This document shows, piece after piece, positions 58,200-64,000 of a DNA stretch of 64,000 bases. The stretch is from assembly GCF_016908975.1 (NCBI RefSeq), contig NZ_JAFBEX010000017.1:1-64000 (forward strand). Reading direction: 5' to 3'. Within the stretch, counting starts at the first letter, position 1; every line of letters begins with the position of its first letter. The notes below the pieces were generated by a model that saw only the letters and a list, made by a program, of their open reading frames with translations, was not told the DNA's origin and did not search any database. The DNA is from Neobacillus cucumis (lineage in GTDB: Bacteria > Bacillota > Bacilli > Bacillales > Cytobacillaceae). The translations under genes were made by a program, and so were the position numbers.

Positions 58200-58793
58200 C
58201 TAGCTCATCCATTTAGGCGGGGTATTTTTGGCCCAATAAATGCTGCCTAATTCATAATGAGTATGAAACTGATCATGATAGGTATGATAGTGAAAGTTGA
58301 ACCAATAACCTTCTTGCGGCGGATTATCCCGTCTTACATGGAAACGTAAAATATCTTTCCCCGAAACACTATCTTTTATATTAAAAATTTTTTCCGAAAG
58401 ACCTGCACCAGGTTGTTCGGTAATGGTTAGGTTCTTTACTTCACTTTCAGGAAACTGAGTGGCTGTTTCTTCTAAAGCCCTTTCAATATTTGGTAGAATG
58501 ATTTCGCGAAATTCATTTTCGATGACAGGCTTTATTCTTGTACCAAATTTTTGATAGGATTGAATTTCAGCTTGTTTGATTAGACCCTGTATAAACTCTT
58601 CTCTGTTAAATTCTGATTCTACTACATAATTATTGGAATGAACGTAATTTCTTTCAGGAGCGGCAGTTTCAACCCCATCCCGTTCAGTTATTTTGTTAGC
58701 ATTAGCTTGATTCATTAATTGTGTCGGAGTAACAAGTCCAAATGTTAGTATGGATATGGTCACAAAAAGCGATTTACGCAGCCATTTGTTCAT
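58200..58793 (-). CDS. ypjP: YpjP family protein
   Basis: 197 residues with a signal or anchor segment (LFVTISILTFGLVTPTQLM). The C-terminal YWFNFHYHTYHDQFHTHYEL is His-rich and characteristic of YpjP. Function unknown. In B. subtilis ypjP is close to dfrA-thyB. Confidence 0.87.
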   Translation of the reverse strand: MNKWLRKSLFVTISILTFGLVTPTQLMNQANANKITERDGVETAAPERNYVHSNNYVVESEFNREEFIQGLIKQAEIQSYQKFGTRIKPVIENEFREIILPNIERALEETATQFPESEVKNLTITEQPGAGLSEKIFNIKDSVSGKDILRFHVRRDNPPQEGYWFNFHYHTYHDQFHTHYELGSIYWAKNTPPKWMS

Positions 58794-58901
58794 GCAGGGT
58801 TCACACCTTTATATTCAAATAATCTATTAATTTATTTTCCTTATAGACTATTATACTTCCTTTTTGGATTAATTGGAAAAATTAGTTTATCCTATTTTAA
58901 A

Positions 58902-59047
58902 AAAGAAAAGCGGAAGCTCCTTGGTCAGCCCCGACAAGCATAAGACGCTCCCAAAAGGAAAGCGCTTTTTGCCTTCATTTTGGGAGTGGCTGTAGACCAT
59001 CGAGGGGCTAGGCGCTGCAGCTAGACAATTCTCAAATTCGAAATTTA
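58902..59047. repeat. Family B palindromic repeat
   Basis: Ends AAAAGCGGAAGCTCCTTGGTC and GAGGGGCTAGGCGCTGCAGC, inner inverted pair GCTCCCAAAAGG / CATTTTGGGAG. Same orientation as the other copies. Confidence 0.8.
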
Positions 59048-59065
59048 ATACTTTTTTATCATAAA

Positions 59066-59099
59066 AAAAGAACTGAAACGACGGGCTTTCAGTTCTTTT
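59066..59099 (-). terminator. Terminator of the methyltransferase gene
   Basis: AAAAGAACTGAAA / TTTCAGTTCTTTT around the stop codon. Confidence 0.8.
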
Positions 59100-59865
59100 C
59101 AATCACTCCAAAATGGAATTTTGCGGTTTTTCGCCGCAGGACTTGAAACCCATATTTTTCAAAACGGAGACTTTTGAAATGGTCTTTTAATACTACTCTA
59201 AGTTTAGCAACTCTAATGGCTTCATTGATTATTTCATGGGTCAAATTATCATGTATGGCAATATGACCTAAAGCCTTAATCCCATTAGACTCAAGGATTT
59301 TTTCTTCAAACATTGGATCAAAATAAACACAATCTACAGATTCATCTTCTTGTTCTCTTAAAAAACTCAGCGCTTCTTTATCAATTACATGTATACGACT
59401 CATGGCATCATCCATGAAGGGTATTCCGGACTCCCAAGTTTTCAGTCCTCTTTTAACCAGATAAGCTAAGTATTTTTCCCCTTCAAGTCCAATTACCCTT
59501 CCTTGTCTGCCAACCAGGAAGCTTGCAACTATAGCATCTGAGGCAAGACCAAGGGTGCAGTCTAGAACCGTCATTCCCTTTGTAAGTTTTGCTGCATCGG
59601 CATAAGGATCGTACTCCCCATTAATCAGCCTCTTGATTCGAAACATGGCGGAATTAGGGTGAAAGAAAAATGGCTCAACACTATTCCTTTCAAAAAGCTC
59701 TAATTGTTCTTTCCCCACTACAATACAGCCGCTGTCTGCCTGTTGTTGAATCAGATTTATTGATCTCTTTTTTCTTGGGAGGTAGGGAACCTGCAAATGC
59801 TCAGCAATTTTCTTTGCTTCTATAATCATTTCTTGGGTAGTCCTCCCTGCAGTAGTAACAAACAT
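59089..59865 (-). CDS. RsmJ-like class I SAM methyltransferase (YpiP-like)
   Basis: 258 residues. SAM site VLDCTLGLASDAIVAS (motif I) and FDPMFEE (DPPY-like catalytic motif), with GLEGEKYLAYLVKRGL. Related to RsmJ, which methylates 16S rRNA in E. coli; in Bacillus the target is unproven. The start MFVTTAGRTTQEM was chosen because the longer frame upstream (56 codons) runs through the family B repeat that begins about 25 bases before it. Confidence 0.85.
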   Translation of the reverse strand: MFVTTAGRTTQEMIIEAKKIAEHLQVPYLPRKKRSINLIQQQADSGCIVVGKEQLELFERNSVEPFFFHPNSAMFRIKRLINGEYDPYADAAKLTKGMTVLDCTLGLASDAIVASFLVGRQGRVIGLEGEKYLAYLVKRGLKTWESGIPFMDDAMSRIHVIDKEALSFLREQEDESVDCVYFDPMFEEKILESNGIKALGHIAIHDNLTHEIINEAIRVAKLRVVLKDHFKSLRFEKYGFQVLRRKTAKFHFGVIEKN

Positions 59866-59889
59866 ATCATCAACTCTTTTCTGACAAGA

Positions 59890-60031
59890 AAGCTCAAGGC
59901 GCTCGGTTATCGGCGACAAGCTCAAGAAGAGCCGGCCGAAAGGTTGTTCTGTAACCTTTTGGACGGATTGGCTTGTGACATCGAGCCGATGGCGCCTGGA
60001 GCTGGACAATTCTCGAAGTTCAAATTTAAAC
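59890..60031. repeat. Family B palindromic repeat, variant with alternative core
   Basis: Outer parts CTCAAGGCGCTCGG and GGCGCCTGGAGCTGGACAATTC. The core AGCCGGCCGAAAGGTTG ... AACCTTTTGGACGGATTG is shared only with the composite copy near 10.2 kb. Confidence 0.75.
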
Positions 60032-60052
60032 ATTCTTATCTAATAAAAAGAA

Positions 60053-60075
60053 AGGGACGTCTATCGACATCCCCC
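60053..60075 (-). terminator. Terminator of brxA
   Basis: GGGATGTC-GATA-GACGTCCC followed by TTTCTTTTT on the minus strand. Confidence 0.85.
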
Positions 60076-60510
60076 TTAACAGTTTGCTTCAAATGCACCT
60101 AATAGGTTTTGCATGACCACTTCCATCGGCATGCCTTCAATATCATGTCTAGGTATAAAATGAACCACTTGTTTACCTTTTAGTAATGCCATGGATGGTG
60201 ATGAAGGTTCAATTCCCTCAAAGTATTCACGCATTTTTGCTGTTGCTTCTTTATCTTGTCCGGCAAAAACAGTGACTAAATGATCCGGTTTTTTCTCGCT
60301 ATTTAACACCGCCTGGGTTGCTGCAGGACGTGCTAAACCAGCCGCACAGCCACATACAGAATTCACGACAACAAGTGTTAAACCTGTTGTTTTTTCCATG
60401 AAGTTCTCAACCTCATCAGCCGTTTGAAGCTCCTCGAAGCCTGCTCTTGTTAACTCTTCTCGCATTGGTACTACCATTTGTCTCATATACTCTTCGTACG
60501 CATTTGACAT
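60076..60510 (-). CDS. brxA: Bacilliredoxin BrxA (YphP)
   Basis: 144 residues. MSNAYEEYMRQMVVPMREEL, active site SVCGCAAGLARPA and FIPRHDIEG. Thioredoxin-like; removes bacillithiol from mixed disulfides on proteins. CGC is the BrxA/B signature. ATG (third codon of the longer frame) seven bases after GGAGTG. Confidence 0.95.
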   Translation of the reverse strand: MSNAYEEYMRQMVVPMREELTRAGFEELQTADEVENFMEKTTGLTLVVVNSVCGCAAGLARPAATQAVLNSEKKPDHLVTVFAGQDKEATAKMREYFEGIEPSSPSMALLKGKQVVHFIPRHDIEGMPMEVVMQNLLGAFEANC

Positions 60511-60568
60511 ATACATTCACTCCATTTCTTCTTCATAAGAATACTATAATCAACCCTATTTTTCAAAA

Positions 60569-61702
60569 TCACTGATCTGACTTTCTAGCTTCGGTCATTT
60601 GTTTCCAAACTGAACCCTTCGCTTCCTCTCCGCCTTCAATTCTCTCGATTGCCATTTTTATTTGCAAGCTGACTTCGAACTCTGGATCGTTTTCAGCCTC
60701 TTTGAGGCTTAAGAGTGATGTTTCATCCCCTTCTTCATATAGAAACATTGCCGCTCTCCACCGGACAAGCTTACTAGGATCCTTCAACGCCTTTGCCATT
60801 TCCTCAGAAGCCTCCGAAAAGCCTAAATCCGATAAACAATCACCTGCTGTTCTCCGTACGGTTACAGTTTTATCCTTAAGTGCCTTATATAATAATGGCA
60901 GCACTTTTTTATCTTTAATCATCCCAAGATAAACAGTTGCAAGTCTGCGAATAGAGGGTTTCTCATCTAATAGAGCTTTTTCTAACATTGGTAAATCCTC
61001 TAGTTCCGGATCATCCATTTGCTCTAAGAGCTGATAACGAATCTGCCAGTCCGGATTATCTAGATCCTTGATGGTTACTTTTTTATGTGCTCGCTTTGTT
61101 TTTTGAATGATTGGCGTATCGACATTTTGCGCTTTTTTAACAAGTTCTTCAAGACGTTCCGTTGGATAAGCGGCAATTAATTCCTCCACTACCTCTTGAC
61201 CAATTTGTTCAAATTCGCCGTACCGGACTCCTTGTTGATGCCATTTACGCAAAAGAATATAATTATCTTCGGGCAATTCGGCCTCTTCCCTTGCTTTTAA
61301 AAAATATTCAGGCATACCAACCCTTCGTTCATTAGAGCTATCGGTTAATTTAACCTGCAGTGGAATGTCCTTAAACATTTGAACTTCTACCTTAATTTCG
61401 CCAAAATGCGCATCGACCGTGTTAACGTTGGCGGTTTCATCCGCCTTTTCCCCAAACGCCTGGCGAACTTGTGGTAATAATTCCTTCCAATCATATTTTG
61501 CATTCCGTTCCACAGCTAGAAAATCAGCAACATGGTAAACACCCTTTATTCCATCAATTTTCAAAATTGCCTGGATAATAGGTGGTGCCTCCTGCGCTGT
61601 TTCTTTTTTATAATTATGGCTTTTACCCATTGGGAGTTCTTGGTCTAGAATAATTTTCATTGTATTTGGACTTGGCGTTGGTTCAATCGCCTTAATTTTC
61701 AA
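60569..61702 (-). CDS. ypgR: YpgR/CvfC-type protein: NifU-N-like domain plus HEAT repeats
   Basis: About 377 residues. N-terminal domain (IKAIEPTPSPNTMKIILDQE; YHVADFLAVERNA) resembles the Scaffold NifU N-terminal fold. From about 225 on, HEAT-type helix pairs: LEKALLDEKPSIRRLATVYL, LYKALKDKTVTVRRTAG, ALKDPSKLVRWRAAMFL. 'Conserved virulence factor C' in staphylococci. TTG start six bases after AGGTG. Confidence 0.85.
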   Translation of the reverse strand: MKIKAIEPTPSPNTMKIILDQELPMGKSHNYKKETAQEAPPIIQAILKIDGIKGVYHVADFLAVERNAKYDWKELLPQVRQAFGEKADETANVNTVDAHFGEIKVEVQMFKDIPLQVKLTDSSNERRVGMPEYFLKAREEAELPEDNYILLRKWHQQGVRYGEFEQIGQEVVEELIAAYPTERLEELVKKAQNVDTPIIQKTKRAHKKVTIKDLDNPDWQIRYQLLEQMDDPELEDLPMLEKALLDEKPSIRRLATVYLGMIKDKKVLPLLYKALKDKTVTVRRTAGDCLSDLGFSEASEEMAKALKDPSKLVRWRAAMFLYEEGDETSLLSLKEAENDPEFEVSLQIKMAIERIEGGEEAKGSVWKQMTEARKSDQ

Positions 61703-61785
61703 CAAAATCACCTAATTCTTAAGGTTTTCTTTTTACAAGTTTAACATAAGGTTAATATTCTATTCATTTGATTTGCTTGAAGCAC

Positions 61786-61910
61786 AAAAGCGGAATCGCC
61801 TTGAACAGCCCAGAAAAGCATAAGACGCTCAGGGAAAGAAGGCGTTCTTTGCCTTCATTCCCTGAGTGGCTGAAGACCATCGAGGGGCTAGTCGCTGGAG
61901 CTGGACGTCG
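61786..61910. repeat. Family B palindromic repeat
   Basis: AAAAGCGGAATCGCCTTGAAC and GAGGGGCTAGTCGCTGGAGC ends, inner pair GCTCAGGGAAAG / ATTCCCTGAG. The inner arm sequence differs from other copies while pairing is kept. Confidence 0.78.
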
Positions 61911-61972
61911 ACAGTCCTTTTATTAACAGTTTTCCACAAGCGAAAATTTTATCATTTCATAAATGATAAAAG

Positions 61973-61995
61973 AAGTACGTCACAAAGACGTACCC
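61973..61995 (-). terminator. Terminator of the ABC-F gene
   Basis: GTACGTC-TTTGT-GACGTAC then TTCTTTT on the minus strand. Confidence 0.8.
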
Positions 61996-61997
61996 CA

Positions 61998-63887
61998 TTA
62001 TTCTTGTTCAGCTATTTCAGCTAAATAAGACCACCGCTCAATTAAATACTCAAGCTTTTCGTTTAATTCCTTTTCTTGTTTCATTAATTCCTGTGCTTTT
62101 GTAAAATCACTGCCGGTCGTAGCTAATTCAACTGCCACTTCTTCGAGTTTTGCCTCTGTGCTGGCAATCAATTCGTCAATTTCCTCCCATTCCTTTTTCT
62201 CTTTAAAGGTTAACCGCTTCTTTTTTTCCTTTTCTTGAACTTTGGTAGAAGGAATGGGTTTTATTGTTTCTTTTGGTGCTCCTAATGCACCTTCCTTTTC
62301 AAGAAATTCACTGTAATTCCCATAAAATGCATCAATTTTCCCTTCACCAAGAAGGACGAGGAGTTGTTCAGCCACTTTATCTAAGAAATAACGATCATGG
62401 GAGACTGTAATCACTACCCCAGGGAAATCCTCAAGATAGTCTTCTAAAACCGTTAAGGTTTGTGTGTCCAAATCATTTGTAGGCTCGTCTAGTAAGAGAA
62501 CATTAGGTGCGGTCATTAATAGTTTTAGAAGATATAGACGTCGCTTTTCCCCACCAGATAGTTTTCGAATCGGCGTTCCATGAGTAAAAGGCGGAAAAAG
62601 AAACCGTTCAAGCATTTGGGCTGCAGAAATGGTCTTACCATCGGAAGTCTCCACAATTTCAGCTGTTTCTTTGATGTATTCAATCATCCGCTTATTTTCA
62701 TCCATGTCTTCGCTTTCCTGAGTATAATAGGCTAGCTTGACCGTTTGCCCCATGATAAATTCTCCTTCATCAAGCGGGAGCTTTTGCGCTAATATATTTA
62801 ATAACGTCGATTTACCTGTACCGTTTTTACCGATGATTCCAATCCTATCCCCTGGCTTTACCAGTAAATTAAAATGCTCAAGGATCACTTTTCGTTCATA
62901 ACGTTTTGAGGCATCTTTTAACTCAAAAACCTGCTTACCAAGTCGGCTCCCATTTAATGAAATATCTAATTTCTCAGATGAAGGCTTACCATTTGAAAGT
63001 TTATCATCAAGTTCATCAAACCGTTGAATTCTCGCTTTTTGTTTTGTAGACCTCGCCTTCGCCCCCCGTCTTATCCATTCCAATTCCCTACGAAATAAGT
63101 TTTTATTTTTTTCAAAGCTAGCTGCATCGTTTTCCTCACGTATTGCCTTTGCTTCCAAAAAGGCGGCATAATTTCCTTTATAACTATAGAGATTGCCTCC
63201 ATCTAATTCAAACATGCGGTTTGCCACTCGATCCAAAAAGTAACGGTCATGGGTAACAAGCAAAATGGAGCCATTATAGCGGCTTAAGTAGTCTTCCAAC
63301 CACTTAACGGAATCAAAATCGAGATGGTTGGTCGGTTCATCCAAGATTAATAAGTCAGGCTCAGCAATTAACACTTGTGCCAAAGCCACACGCTTTTTTT
63401 GTCCCCCAGACATTTCACCCATTTTCTTGGTAAAATCCTCAATACCTAATTTCATTAAAATAGACTTAGCATTTGTACTGGCGTCCCACGCATTCAAAGC
63501 ATCCATCTGTTTTTGTAATTGAAAAAGCTCTTCTTGTACCTTCATATCATTTGGGGAGATATTCAGTTTTAATAAAGTTTGTTCGTAATCGCGCATTAAT
63601 TTTAAGATTGGTGCATCTCCATGGTAAACTTGTTCAAGCACCGTCTTATCTGGATCTAATTCTGGCTGCTGTGCTAAAAACGTAATAGAGTAGTCTTTCG
63701 CTGTTATAATCTTACCGTCATCAGGAGCATCTAACCCCGCAATAATTTTTAATAAAGACGACTTTCCGGTTCCATTGATACCGATGAGTCCAATCCGTTC
63801 CTTTTCACTAATTGTAAAAGAAATATGGTCAAATAACTGTTTTTCACCATATGTTTTTGAAATATTTTCTACTTTGAGCATCTTCAT
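61998..63887 (-). CDS. yfmR: ABC-F family ATPase (Uup/YfmR type)
   Basis: About 629 residues. Two ABC domains: Walker A GINGTGKSS and GKNGTGKST, signatures MSGGQKKR and LSGGEKRR, Walker B ILDEPTNHLDFD and LLDEPTNDLD, and a C-terminal coiled coil (LEEVAVELATTG). No membrane part, so it acts on the ribosome; YfmR relieves stalled elongation together with EF-P in B. subtilis. The ATG overlaps the stop of the upstream gene (ATGA), which fixes the start. Confidence 0.9.
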   Translation of the reverse strand: MKMLKVENISKTYGEKQLFDHISFTISEKERIGLIGINGTGKSSLLKIIAGLDAPDDGKIITAKDYSITFLAQQPELDPDKTVLEQVYHGDAPILKLMRDYEQTLLKLNISPNDMKVQEELFQLQKQMDALNAWDASTNAKSILMKLGIEDFTKKMGEMSGGQKKRVALAQVLIAEPDLLILDEPTNHLDFDSVKWLEDYLSRYNGSILLVTHDRYFLDRVANRMFELDGGNLYSYKGNYAAFLEAKAIREENDAASFEKNKNLFRRELEWIRRGAKARSTKQKARIQRFDELDDKLSNGKPSSEKLDISLNGSRLGKQVFELKDASKRYERKVILEHFNLLVKPGDRIGIIGKNGTGKSTLLNILAQKLPLDEGEFIMGQTVKLAYYTQESEDMDENKRMIEYIKETAEIVETSDGKTISAAQMLERFLFPPFTHGTPIRKLSGGEKRRLYLLKLLMTAPNVLLLDEPTNDLDTQTLTVLEDYLEDFPGVVITVSHDRYFLDKVAEQLLVLLGEGKIDAFYGNYSEFLEKEGALGAPKETIKPIPSTKVQEKEKKKRLTFKEKKEWEEIDELIASTEAKLEEVAVELATTGSDFTKAQELMKQEKELNEKLEYLIERWSYLAEIAEQE

Positions 63888-64000
63888 AGATCTTGTCCAT
63901 CCCATTCTTGAAAAAATTGTTCTAAAAAGGTAAGCATCATTTGCTGACGCTTCTCCGCCATTTTTCTCGCTGTATTTGTATTTAGTAAATCTTTTAATTT
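63884..64000 (-). CDS. HD-domain hydrolase, C-terminal end (gene continues past window)
   Basis: The last 38 codons: TNTARKMAEKRQQMMLTFLE and QFFQEWDGQDL. This ending (RxxAExRHxFMxxFLxQFxxEW) is typical of YedJ/YpgQ-type HD hydrolases. Its TGA overlaps the ABC-F start. Confidence 0.7.
   Translation of the reverse strand, partial: KLKDLLNTNTARKMAEKRQQMMLTFLEQFFQEWDGQDL

Noticed and set aside
1..64000. CRISPR arrays, prophage or rRNA genes
   Set aside because: No regularly spaced short repeats, phage structural genes or rRNA-like sequence were seen anywhere in the window.

Overview
The window is a chromosomal segment of a low-GC, endospore-forming Bacillaceae bacterium (Bacillus/Neobacillus-like). 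The evidence is AT-rich sequence, strong GGAGG-type ribosome sites, and many genes otherwise known from Bacillus: spo0M, gerP-like genes, kamA/yodP-yodT, yozD, yozE, yokU, ypmQRS, ypjP, brxA, tatA/tatC and a yjcZ-type spore peptide. Most genes lie on the minus strand. There is no prophage and no CRISPR array. Mobile DNA is limited to transposase remnants at the left edge and two families of GC-rich palindromic repeats.

Left part (1-20 kb): two transposase remnants, then a divergent DapF, a patatin lipase, a DUF4870 membrane protein, an amidohydrolase, and an unusual tRNA/tmRNA-like RNA element in front of a GNAT acetyltransferase gene. Next come a mini gerP-type spore cluster (7.8-9.3 kb), a CobW GTPase, a CtpB-type protease, a copper P-type ATPase, deoD, and a compact operon of a His-rich peptide, a Ser/Thr kinase and Spo0M behind an ECF (sigma-W-type) promoter.

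Middle (19.5-37 kb): yozD, yodN, yozE and yokU lead into the lysine 2,3-aminomutase/beta-lysine catabolic cluster (yodT-yodS-yodR-yodQ-yodP, a sigma-54 activator, kamA, yokU). A sigma-E-type promoter precedes yodT, and a consensus-perfect sigma-54 promoter precedes kamA. After it come an FAD oxidoreductase, a YjcZ peptide, a DUF502 protein, msrA/msrB, a DUF4397 protein, the ypmQ-ypmR-ypmS block and a metallo-beta-lactamase-fold hydrolase.

37-45 kb holds an extracellular-matrix-like locus: SipW-type signal peptidase, two CalY/TasA-family fibre proteins, a 1307-residue secreted multicopper oxidase with a fibronectin type III tail, and two small secreted proteins. A SinR-type inverted repeat lies upstream. 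tatA/tatC and dfrA-thyA follow.

47.6-58.2 kb is an extended tellurite/Ter stress module (three TerD-family proteins, TelA, YceG, TerC and the lyase/PRTase/StiP/HAD 'biosynthetic' genes). It starts at an ECF-type promoter and sits between dfrA-thyA and ypjP, which are neighbours in B. subtilis. The right end carries an RsmJ-like methyltransferase, bacilliredoxin BrxA, a YpgR/CvfC-type HEAT protein, an ABC-F ATPase and the 3' end of an HD hydrolase gene.

The observations most worth following up are the tmRNA-like RNA with a competing hairpin (5.84-5.98 kb), the two-sigma-factor architecture of the beta-lysine cluster, the fibre/multicopper-oxidase locus, and the set of ECF promoters tying Ter, Spo0M/kinase and DUF4870 genes together.
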